A DNA stretch of 64,000 nucleotides, from NCBI RefSeq assembly GCF_002259645.1, contig NZ_MWWV01000002.1:1-64000 (forward strand), given 5' to 3'. Below are positions 23,150 to 30,864 of the stretch, piece by piece. The position numbers and the translations under genes were made by a program. Position 1 is the first letter of the stretch; every line of letters begins with the position of its first letter. The DNA is from Bifidobacterium tissieri. GTDB taxonomy: Bacteria; Actinomycetota; Actinomycetes; Actinomycetales; Bifidobacteriaceae. A model generated the notes under the pieces. The model saw only the letters and a program-made list of their open reading frames with translations, ran no database searches and was not told the origin of the DNA.

Positions 23150-26044
23150 TCAGCGCTGAGCCTTGCGCCGGTTGAGCACGAACGCGCCACCGGCCACGAG
23201 GGCGAGCGCCGCGAAGACCGCCGCGCCGACGATGGCCGTGCCAGTGGCGGACAGTTTCGGTGTCTTCTTGGCGTTGGTCGTAGTCTTCGTCGTGTCGATC
23301 GTCTTGCCAGTTCCCGTCTGGGTGCCGGCGTTATTGGTGTCGCCCGGCTGCGAGGCGGCCGTACCGTCGTCCTTCTCGAACACGGCCTGGATGGACACGT
23401 CCTTGTTGGTCATGGCGAACGTGTTGTCCTTGACCGTGACACCGCCGTAGAGCACCTTCCACTCCTTGAAACGGTAACCGTCGTTCGGCGTGACGGTGAG
23501 TGTCACCTGATCGCCCTGAGCAGCGGTGGCAACGTTCGCGGATGCCGTGCCGTTGCCGTCACCGCTCACCTTGACCGCATACTTCACCTTCTGCGTGTTG
23601 GGCGTGCGCCACAGCTGGGTGCCGTAGAACGGATTGGCTGTGCCGATCAGCAGATAGTCGCTGGTCTTGGCGAAGATACGCAGACCATGGTTGTACCGGT
23701 CTCCAAAGCCGTTGTCGGTCAGGGTCTGCACGCTCACCTTGCCGTTGCTATCGGTGACGGTATACAGGTCAAAGCCGCGCTTGGAGGTCTTCAGATACTT
23801 GTACGACCTGGCATAGGCCTCAAGATTATCCTTGGTGGTGAGCTTGAGCAGCATGTCGTACAGGGGCTTCAGATTGTCGGGAACGGCAAGCTTACCGTAT
23901 TCGTCGAGCAGCTGATCATATGCCTCGCGGAAGCTCTGACCATCGGACGCCTTGGCACCGATCAGGGTGTCGAGCGTGTTGAGCTGGTTGTTGAGATCGT
24001 TGAGTCGATCGGCGAACGCGTTGTCGGTGATGGATCCGGGGACGATGGTGCCATCGTTGATTCCGGCAACGAGCTTGACCCTCTGGTCGTCTGTAAGGCT
24101 GACCTTGGCGTCGGATGTATTGGCGTTGCTGCCGGAATCCGCACTCATCGTCTGTGGCATGGTCTGTGCCTTGCGCTCAGACGCCTGTTCCACTGCCTGC
24201 TTGACGAGATCGGATGCGTCTGCGGATACGGTGTCGGGGGTTCTGGCGGAGAACGTTGCCGCACCGGCCGCGCCCGAATCGTTGCCGGAATCGTCGGGGC
24301 TGGCTGAACCGTCGGAATTGGTGGCATCCTTGATCAGCAGTTCAAGGAACACACGCAGATAGTTGATCTGACTCTTCCACTCCTCCGGCGTCATGTGGAT
24401 CAGATCGCCGTTGGTGAACTGGGCGATCGGTTCGAGTAGCGTCGTCGTGTCCATCGTGCCGATATACAACTTGTCTTCGTAGACGGTTGCCTGCCACGTG
24501 TACTGGTTCATGTGGGTGTCGTATCCGGTGCCCTTGCCGGAGATGCCGCCCTCGGGGAACATGTCGGTCGGGTCGCCTACCACGAGTTCGATGTTCTCGT
24601 TGGCATCCATACGATACAGGTTGATGGACTGCTCGAGGTTGGTGGCCTGCGTCACGAAGTTCTTCTGCAGTACAAAGCCCTGCAATGCGCTGGACACGTC
24701 GTTGTAGTCGCCGATGTACAGGTGGTTCTTGTATTTGACGAGCGTTGCCGCGCCGGCGCTGATGCGCGACGGGTCGATGCCATACGTGTACTTGGCGCCC
24801 TGTGTAGTGTCGCCCACCACGCGACTCCACGTCCAGCTGGAACGTTCGGTCGGATCACCGTTCACGGTTCCACGCCAGATGGCGAACGCCTTCTTGGTGC
24901 CCTGCGTGTTCTGATTGGCGGGTGTGCCAGTGCACACCACCACATAGAGCTGACCGTTGAATTCAATCACCTGGTAGATTCCGCCGCCCCCGTTGACATC
25001 GGTACGATGCCAGGCTGGCTCACCGCCGAAATCATCCATGGTGGCGATGGTCTTGAATGAGTCCTTGCCTGCGGACGGATCCTTGGAGGCGGTGAGGAAC
25101 ACGCCGTTGTTATCGAGCGCGCCGGCGATAAGCGTGCCGTTGAAATCACCGATCGCGCGGGTGGATGTGAACACGTTGTCGGCCACCAGTTTGTCGAAGC
25201 GGGCCTTGCCCTGCTCGCTGGTCGTCTTGTCATCGGACAGGATGCCCAGCGCATCGTACACGCAGGTGATCTTGTCGTTGTTTTCCGGATCGATCTGGTA
25301 GATCACCGGGAAACCGTTCTGCACGGACAGCGCAGTGGCGAGTTCACGCTGGTTGAGGTGCATGGTATCGACCACCATGCCCACGAAGTAGATCTTGCCG
25401 TCAAGCACGAGCGCGTCGCGGAACGTGGGCATGACACCGGTTTCGCGCGACATAAGAACCTTCGTCTCGCCGGTCTTCACGTTCACCTTGACAAGGATCC
25501 CGCCCGATTGCACGCCGTCGGGCTCTCCGAAGTACAGGTTGCCGTTGTACATGGTGTCCATGGCGGCTTTCATCGCCTCCGCGGACATGCCCGGCACGCT
25601 GTAATTGAGAATGGTGGAAATGCCCAGACCACCGTACATGGTGTTGATATACACCCAGTCGCCGTAGACGGCGGATGCGTAACTGTATGACTGGCCTCGG
25701 GCGCCATTGCCCTCGGCGCTCACACCCTGCTCATACGGTTTGACCAAACCGTTACCGGCATAGTCGACAATGCCGTCGTTGGTTTCCACACCGGAGCCGG
25801 CGTGCGAGATCTTACTGAATGTCATGCCGTTGCCGGCTGTGTAGGTGGTTGTGGGGTTGAGCGTGGATGCGGTTCCTTCCGCAGCCGATGCCACAGGGGC
25901 GATCAGCATGGCAATCGATGCCACGACTGCGGCCGCGACACCTGCGATACGACGTCCGGAGCGGCCGGAGCGGTCTCCCCCACTGATATTGCGTTTACTG
26001 CGATTATCGATATCCCCGATGCGTCTATGGCGAGATATGGCCAT
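23150..26044 (-). CDS. Large sortase-anchored surface protein
   Basis: A 964-residue secreted protein. The N-terminus is basic with a hydrophobic core ending VASAAEG, a signal peptide of about 55 residues. The bulk (about 60-600) has repeated strands of the VYGDWVYINT / KIYFVGMV / QLYVVVCTG / HLYIGDYND / KLYIGTMD kind, suggesting a beta-propeller-like fold. A Ser/Ala/Asp-rich linker follows (about 600-640), then a helical region. Next comes a Flg_new_2/PF18998-like bacterial repeat (TVTPNDGYRFKEWKV) and a Thr/Lys-rich stalk. The C-terminus is PKLSATG, a hydrophobic span and RRKAQR, a sorting signal with LSATG in place of LPXTG. Ribosome-binding site GAAGAAGGAAG. Likely a host- or glycan-interacting adhesin; ligand unknown. 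Confidence 0.8.
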   Translation of the reverse strand: MAISRHRRIGDIDNRSKRNISGGDRSGRSGRRIAGVAAAVVASIAMLIAPVASAAEGTASTLNPTTTYTAGNGMTFSKISHAGSGVETNDGIVDYAGNGLVKPYEQGVSAEGNGARGQSYSYASAVYGDWVYINTMYGGLGISTILNYSVPGMSAEAMKAAMDTMYNGNLYFGEPDGVQSGGILVKVNVKTGETKVLMSRETGVMPTFRDALVLDGKIYFVGMVVDTMHLNQRELATALSVQNGFPVIYQIDPENNDKITCVYDALGILSDDKTTSEQGKARFDKLVADNVFTSTRAIGDFNGTLIAGALDNNGVFLTASKDPSAGKDSFKTIATMDDFGGEPAWHRTDVNGGGGIYQVIEFNGQLYVVVCTGTPANQNTQGTKKAFAIWRGTVNGDPTERSSWTWSRVVGDTTQGAKYTYGIDPSRISAGAATLVKYKNHLYIGDYNDVSSALQGFVLQKNFVTQATNLEQSINLYRMDANENIELVVGDPTDMFPEGGISGKGTGYDTHMNQYTWQATVYEDKLYIGTMDTTTLLEPIAQFTNGDLIHMTPEEWKSQINYLRVFLELLIKDATNSDGSASPDDSGNDSGAAGAATFSARTPDTVSADASDLVKQAVEQASERKAQTMPQTMSADSGSNANTSDAKVSLTDDQRVKLVAGINDGTIVPGSITDNAFADRLNDLNNQLNTLDTLIGAKASDGQSFREAYDQLLDEYGKLAVPDNLKPLYDMLLKLTTKDNLEAYARSYKYLKTSKRGFDLYTVTDSNGKVSVQTLTDNGFGDRYNHGLRIFAKTSDYLLIGTANPFYGTQLWRTPNTQKVKYAVKVSGDGNGTASANVATAAQGDQVTLTVTPNDGYRFKEWKVLYGGVTVKDNTFAMTNKDVSIQAVFEKDDGTAASQPGDTNNAGTQTGTGKTIDTTKTTTNAKKTPKLSATGTAIVGAAVFAALALVAGGAFVLNRRKAQR

Positions 26045-26172
26045 GAATCTTCCTTCTTCATATGCCGAGGCTGACTCGATGGACGGGGGTACTGCTTCAT
26101 TGCGTCATTGCATCGGGTCGTACCGGCAGACCGTTGTACTGGTACCGTCCTCTGATGAGAACCAATCTCCAC

Positions 26173-26186
26173 CATACGCGTATGGG
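26173..26186. promoter_or_regulatory. Palindromic operator candidate upstream of surface protein
   Basis: CCATACGCGTATGG is a perfect 14-bp palindrome with a CG centre, about 130 bases upstream of the surface-protein start. A further CGTATG half-site lies adjacent (in ACATACGGGG). The CG centre is typical of LacI-type operators, but no regulator gene is adjacent. Confidence 0.35.
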
Positions 26187-26231
26187 ACTACATACGGGGG
26201 TACATCATTAAGTCGAGTGACGATCATAGAC

Positions 26232-26426
26232 CAATCTTCAATTTCTGAAGTATTTTCCATATCCTGCAGACGTCAATCTCCAAGTTCTGAAGTTGATCAC
26301 GACCAATAACGCGGTATGGGCGTTGGAATTCCAACGTCCATACCCCGAAACTCTTTCCCGGAGACTTCAGAACTCGGAGATTGATGGCTGTATGACGCCG
26401 AAATTACTTCAGAACTTGAAGATAGG
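26232..26426. repeat. Concentric triple-stem palindrome, copy A
   Basis: Three nested inverted pairs share one centre near 26329. The outer pair is CAATCTTCAATTTCTGAAG (26232) with ACTTCAGAACTTGAAGATAG (26406). The middle pair is CAATCTCCAAGTTCTGAAG (26274) with CTTCAGAACTCGGAGATTG (26365). The inner pair is GGTATGGGCGTTGGAA with TTCCAACGTCCATACC (26313-26344). The element ends 62 bases beyond the stop of the following minus-strand gene. A second copy lies at 33567. Confidence 0.8.
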
Positions 26427-26488
26427 CGAAGATAGGCGGGAAGCAGACTGCAACAGCACGCAAACGGGGAAGCCCAAAGGCAGGGGCA

Positions 26489-27058
26489 TCAGGCGGCCGC
26501 GCGACGACGGTCGATCTCCTCCTGCAGTTTGAGCAGGTCGCGGATGGTGGACAGCGTGTGGAAGATGATCTCGCAACGGTGGGATGCGGCGTGCTCGCCG
26601 GTCAGCTGCTTGTGAATCAGTTCACGCTCCTCATCCTTTTCAGTGCCGTGAAGCGCCACGTTCATGCGTACGCAGAAGCCGACAGCCAGAGACTTCTCAT
26701 CCTCCGTGGCAAGCTCCTCGTGAAGCTCAAACGGCTTGTTCGTCGGATCCTCATGCGTCAGCAACATGGCCAACGCGGCAGGCACCGGTTCAACCTCCTG
26801 CGACACGTTGCGCAATATGCGAATAATGCTCTGATTGAGTTCGCCCTCCTCAACCGCTTCGATGAGCCGTTCCACATTGTCGGGCTTCAGGTCGGCATGG
26901 CATTGCTTCTGAATCTGCCGACGGATCGCGAAGGCGATAAGGAGACCAAGCATCGTGGCCTTCTGACGGCCGGGTTCGATGTGGCCTTGGTGGGAGTGGG
27001 AGGATTCGGATGCCTGCGACGACTGCGCGTCGCGCGGAGTCTGCTGTTCGCTTGTCAT
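26489..27058 (-). CDS. Hypothetical protein, 189 aa
   Basis: A mostly helical, acidic, soluble protein. Residues 1-35 are Ser/Gln/His-rich and likely disordered. A helix rich in Ala/Ile/Leu (KATMLGLLIAFAIRRQIQKQ) could be membrane-peripheral. The rest alternates charged helices (LIEAVEEGELNQSIIRILRNVSQEVE) and ends IDRRRAAA. No catalytic motif recognised. Start taken at 27058; the longer ORF to 27124 has a weaker context. It stands alone between the surface protein and a membrane protein. Confidence 0.6.
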   Translation of the reverse strand: MTSEQQTPRDAQSSQASESSHSHQGHIEPGRQKATMLGLLIAFAIRRQIQKQCHADLKPDNVERLIEAVEEGELNQSIIRILRNVSQEVEPVPAALAMLLTHEDPTNKPFELHEELATEDEKSLAVGFCVRMNVALHGTEKDEERELIHKQLTGEHAASHRCEIIFHTLSTIRDLLKLQEEIDRRRAAA

Positions 27059-27233
27059 GGTTTCCAGCCTAGTCCGCGGAACGCCGAGCCGCAGCCGTAG
27101 CGTACGGTATGTGGGCCGATTCACGCTGCGGCATGTTCACACGGGCGGTTGCAAGCCATCCTGTCATCGGCGCAGATCGCATGAATCTGCATATATCTCC
27201 AGACCGCTCATACGCATCCAGACCGATCGACGT

Positions 27234-28088
27234 CTACTTATACAGCGCTTCGACGCTCATGACATCATCCAAACCCGGCAACGATTCCCCAGAACGCGAG
27301 GTGCGCAATCGAGACAAGCTATAATTCCGCCGCTCAAAGCATTTCCGCACATCCTCAACGGGGACAGGCCGCCACGAGACCTCGCCAATGCGATCTCCTT
27401 CGACACGAAGCGTAACCCACGCCATACGATGTCGCTGCGTCCACCCGGGCATGGGATCGGGTTCACCGGTCAGAATCGTCCAATCTTCCGCGCTGACATA
27501 CGCCAGGCTCTCGACCTCGCAAGTGGGCAGATCGTTGCGGAATACGATTCGATACACCGGACTCTGTTCCACGTTGTCCTCACCATGCCAATCGCCATCC
27601 CACACCAGCGCAGTGCGGAAATCGTCGGTGTTCACGGCGACTATATGCGGATCGGCGAACACATCCGTCGCAGACGGTTCCCTGCTGGACCGTTTCCGCG
27701 AATACACCGCGTACACGGCCGCGATGATGGCGACAAGCAGCAAGAGGCCGGGAAGCGCCATATTCCCCCAATCGATCTCCCCCATCTGAATGCCCTCGCC
27801 GTACACGATCACCCATGTGCCTTCAAGCGCTTTGAATATGCCGAACAATCCGAGGACTCCGACCACCACGGCCACCAGAATCGCGAATACTCTTCCGGCT
27901 TCGTTATCGGTTTCCTTGCGCTTGATCTGGTCGCGTACTTCCAAAGCGGTTGTGCGCGATCCCGTCAGCCAGATTGGATTTTCGATCGGGCTCAGTCGCT
28001 CAGTAGACACCGTCCGTGAATCCCCATTTACACCTTCCATATACGCCCCCATGCCATGCATATACACCGGTTTGAGTTCCGGATTCAT
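27234..28088 (-). CDS. Membrane protein of unknown function, about 284 aa
   Basis: The N-terminal ~65 residues are polar. Two membrane helices follow (GRVFAILVAVVVGVLGLFGIF and MALPGLLLLVAIIAAVYAVY) separated by a short loop. A soluble C-terminal domain of about 150 residues contains VVWDG-type strands and RHRMAWVTLRVEGDRIGEVSWRP. The layout resembles DUF3592-like proteins, but I cannot confirm the family. The start is uncertain: ATG at 28088 is chosen over the ORF edge at 28115, and later ATGs are possible. It ends in a basic Arg/Ser segment before GLDDVMSVEALYK. Confidence 0.6.
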   Translation of the reverse strand: MNPELKPVYMHGMGAYMEGVNGDSRTVSTERLSPIENPIWLTGSRTTALEVRDQIKRKETDNEAGRVFAILVAVVVGVLGLFGIFKALEGTWVIVYGEGIQMGEIDWGNMALPGLLLLVAIIAAVYAVYSRKRSSREPSATDVFADPHIVAVNTDDFRTALVWDGDWHGEDNVEQSPVYRIVFRNDLPTCEVESLAYVSAEDWTILTGEPDPMPGWTQRHRMAWVTLRVEGDRIGEVSWRPVPVEDVRKCFERRNYSLSRLRTSRSGESLPGLDDVMSVEALYK

Positions 28089-28145
28089 TTTCTCTCGGAT
28101 ACGGCAACAAGACAACGGCCTCGAATCATCCGTACACCCACCCGG

Positions 28146-28415
28146 TTGATCTGGATATACCCGGATTCTTATTCTGGGTATACCCGGTTGATCTGGGTAT
28201 ACCCGGTTAGTTTAGGAGTGGAAAAGAGGGTGCTAGTGACATGGTTTTACCCAGAGCCATCCGTCATGACCCGGTTTGACCCAGATCCCTGTCCGGTTTG
28301 ACCCCGAATCATGTCCTATTAAACCCAGATCTTTGTCCTGTTCTACCCAGAACGGAGTTGGGTGAGTTCTGATATGTCCGTCTTGCCCCAGATTGCTGTC
28401 CTGATTGACCCAGAG
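28146..28415. repeat. GGGTATACCC-family repeat cluster 2
   Basis: Three tandem copies around GATCTGGGTATACCCGGTT occur at 28146-28210, with the perfect palindrome GGGTATACCC. Half-units of the GTCCGGTTTGACCCAGATC type follow at 28236-28415, spaced about 25-30 bases. Same family as clusters at 3541 and 51903. Confidence 0.75.
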
Positions 28416-28492
28416 GGATGATCCGTGGTTGAGGATGATGTCATCTTGGAATTCGCTGTCTGAACAGTCGTTCGATTCTTTGCTGTGGGCCC

Positions 28493-28583
28493 GGAATCAT
28501 CCCCGTGCATAGAGGGGAAACACCGAAATGACTGATCACCACAAGATATCCGCTGCGAATCATCCCCACGCGAGGGGAACACT
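28493..28583 (-). CRISPR. Decayed two-repeat type I-E-like CRISPR remnant
   Basis: On the minus strand two degenerate repeats read GTGTTCCCCTCGCG...GGGGATGATTCG (about 28556-28583) and GTGTTTCCCCTC...CGGGGATGATTCC (about 28493-28523). They are separated by 32 bases, the normal I-E spacer size. Stem CCCC/GGGG and the GATGATTC end parallel the main array, but the sequence differs, so this is an independent or eroded array in opposite orientation. No further repeat is visible on either side. Confidence 0.55.
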
Positions 28584-28623
28584 TAGACGTCGAACCGATT
28601 GGAAAACTGATCGGGAAAATCAA

Positions 28624-28659
28624 AAGGTCCGCACTCCCCTATCGGAGAATGCGGACCTT
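28624..28659. terminator. Terminator hairpin downstream of the ABC exporter
   Basis: AAGGTCCGCA pairs exactly with TGCGGACCTT around a 16-base loop, with an A-run on the left that is a T-run for minus-strand transcription. It lies about 140 bases past the last exporter gene. Confidence 0.6.
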
Positions 28660-28797
28660 GATCCGGGATGCGGAGATCTCAGCGCGATGACGACGCAGTT
28701 GCATCGTCACGCGCAACCACGAGCAACCACGCGTAACCGGGCAACATATAGCCACGCAACCGACATCACGCACAGTCGCGCAACCGCCCCTAATCCG

Positions 28798-30864
28798 CTA
28801 ATCCAGCTCCACGGCGCCCGTGTACAGCTGGTAGTACTCACCCTTCTGGGCGATGAGCTCGTCGTGCGAACCGCGCTCGATGATGTTGCCATGATCGAGC
28901 ACCATGATCACGTCGGAGTTGCGCACGGTGGAGAGGCGATGCGCGATCACGAACACGGTACGCCCCTTCATCAGGTTGTCCATGCCGGCCTGCACCACTT
29001 CCTCGGTGCGGGTGTCGATGGACGAGGTCGCCTCGTCGAGGATCAACGCGGGCGGATCGGCCACGGCGGCTCGCGCGATGGAGATCAGCTGCCGCTGCCC
29101 CTGGGACAGGCCGCTGCCGTCACCCTCGAGTACGGTCTGGTATCCCTGCGGAAGCATGCGGATGAAACTGTCCGCGTTCACCAGTCGCGCCGCCTCGATG
29201 CACTCTTCGTCGGTGGCATCCAGACGACCGTAGCGGATGTTGTCCATCACGGTGCCGGTGAACAGCGTCACGTCCTGCAGCACCACGCCGAGCGAGCGGC
29301 GCAGGTCCGGCTTGCGGATGCCCTTGATGGAGATGCCGTCGTAGAGGATCTGGCCTTCCTGAATGTCGTAGAACCGGTTGATCAGGTTGGTCACGGTGGT
29401 CTTGCCGGCACCGGTGGCACCGACGAGCGCGATCTTCTGTCCCGGCTTGGCGAACCAGGTGATGTCGTGCAGCACGGGCTTGTCGGGGTTGTAGCCGAAC
29501 GTCACGTTGGTGAAGCGCACGTCGCCGCGCAATAGCGTGAGGCGTCCGTCGGGCGAGGTGATCGCCGATTCGCGGGCCTTCACCGCCACCTCGCGGGCCT
29601 TGCCGTGCAGTTTCTCGGCGGCGCGCAGCGAACGAGTGCCGTCGTCGCCCTCCTCGCGCTTCCATGCCCAGTGGCCGGTCTCGCGATCCGTCTCGGTCAT
29701 GGTGCGGCCGTCCTCGCCGAGCTCCACGTTCACCAGGGTCACGGTGCCACCGTCGGTTTCGACCGGCTCGTCCATCAGCTGGAAGATGCGCGATGCGCCG
29801 GCGAGCGCCATCATCACCATGTTGAGCTGCATGGAGACCTGCCCGATCGGGTTGATGAACGAGCGGCTGAGCGTGAGCAGCGAGATGAGCGTGCCGAGCG
29901 TGAGCGGGCCCGCGCCGGAGAGGCCGAAGTTGCCGACGCCGGCGAGCGCCATGGCTCCGCCGATGATGGCGAGCAGGATGTAGAGCATGTAGCCCATGTT
30001 GCCCACAACCGGCATGGTGACGTTGCCCCAGGTATTGGCTTCGGCGGAGGCTTCGAAGAGCTCCTGGTTCTTCTGGTCGAAGGTCTTCTGGGTGGTGTCC
30101 TCGTGGTTGAACACCTTGATGACCTTCTGGCCGTTGACGGATTCCTCGACGAACGCGTTGACGTCGCCGAGCCAGTGCTGCTGCTTGACGAAGTAGCGTC
30201 CGGCACGACCGACGATCGCACGGATGATCATGAACAGCATCACGGTGAACAGCAGCACGAACGCGGTGATCGGCACGCTGAGCCAGAGCATGGAGATGAC
30301 GGCCGCGATCGAGGAGATGGCTGCGGCGAACATCTGCGGGAATGACTGGCTGATGGCCTGTCGCAGCGTGTCGGTGTCGTTCGTGTAGCGGCTCATGATG
30401 TCGCCGTGTTCGTTGGTGTCGAAGTAGCGGATGGGCAGACGCTGCTGGTGGGCGAACATGTCGTCTCGGATTTTCTTGAGCGTGCCCTGTTCGACGGCGA
30501 CGACGAGCCACTGCCAAAGCCATCCGCAGAAGATGCCGGCCACGTACAGGCATCCGATGAGGGTGATGGCGCGCAGCAGCGGCCCCCAGTCGGGGTTGGC
30601 CTGGCCGACCATCGGCAGGATGTACGTGTCGATGAGGGTCTGCAGGAACAGTGCGGATCCTGCCTGTGCGGCGGCTCCGACGAGGATGCAGACGACGATG
30701 ACGACCACGTGCACCTTGTATTGCAGAATGTATCCGAAGATGCGTTTTATGGTGCCGGGTGCGGGCTTGCCGATGCCGGGTTTGCGATTGCCGAACGCGT
30801 TCTTGGTGGCGGACGCGGACTGTGCCTGGTTGTTCTGCGCGGTCTGGTTGTTCTGTTCCGTCAT
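28798..30864 (-). CDS. ABC exporter half-transporter, consensus ATP site
   Basis: A 688-residue fusion of six membrane helices and one ATPase domain (multidrug exporter type, MdlB/LmrD/BmrD-like). Walker A is GATGAGKTT, the signature is GLSQGQRQL, and Walker B with the catalytic glutamate is LILDEATSSID. So its own Walker residues are canonical. A charged insert (about residues 385-425, rich in Arg/Glu/Lys) separates the membrane and ATPase domains. The ATG overlaps the stop of the upstream half-transporter (TAATG), indicating coupled synthesis of a heterodimer. Likely substrate: hydrophobic drugs or lipids, from family. Confidence 0.92.
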   Translation of the reverse strand: MTEQNNQTAQNNQAQSASATKNAFGNRKPGIGKPAPGTIKRIFGYILQYKVHVVVIVVCILVGAAAQAGSALFLQTLIDTYILPMVGQANPDWGPLLRAITLIGCLYVAGIFCGWLWQWLVVAVEQGTLKKIRDDMFAHQQRLPIRYFDTNEHGDIMSRYTNDTDTLRQAISQSFPQMFAAAISSIAAVISMLWLSVPITAFVLLFTVMLFMIIRAIVGRAGRYFVKQQHWLGDVNAFVEESVNGQKVIKVFNHEDTTQKTFDQKNQELFEASAEANTWGNVTMPVVGNMGYMLYILLAIIGGAMALAGVGNFGLSGAGPLTLGTLISLLTLSRSFINPIGQVSMQLNMVMMALAGASRIFQLMDEPVETDGGTVTLVNVELGEDGRTMTETDRETGHWAWKREEGDDGTRSLRAAEKLHGKAREVAVKARESAITSPDGRLTLLRGDVRFTNVTFGYNPDKPVLHDITWFAKPGQKIALVGATGAGKTTVTNLINRFYDIQEGQILYDGISIKGIRKPDLRRSLGVVLQDVTLFTGTVMDNIRYGRLDATDEECIEAARLVNADSFIRMLPQGYQTVLEGDGSGLSQGQRQLISIARAAVADPPALILDEATSSIDTRTEEVVQAGMDNLMKGRTVFVIAHRLSTVRNSDVIMVLDHGNIIERGSHDELIAQKGEYYQLYTGAVELD

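Noticed and set aside
28405-28425. GAGGGATGATCCG as an additional CRISPR repeat
   Set aside because: Only the right half resembles the main array repeat; the left half belongs to the GACCCAGA repeat family and no partner lies 61 bases away.
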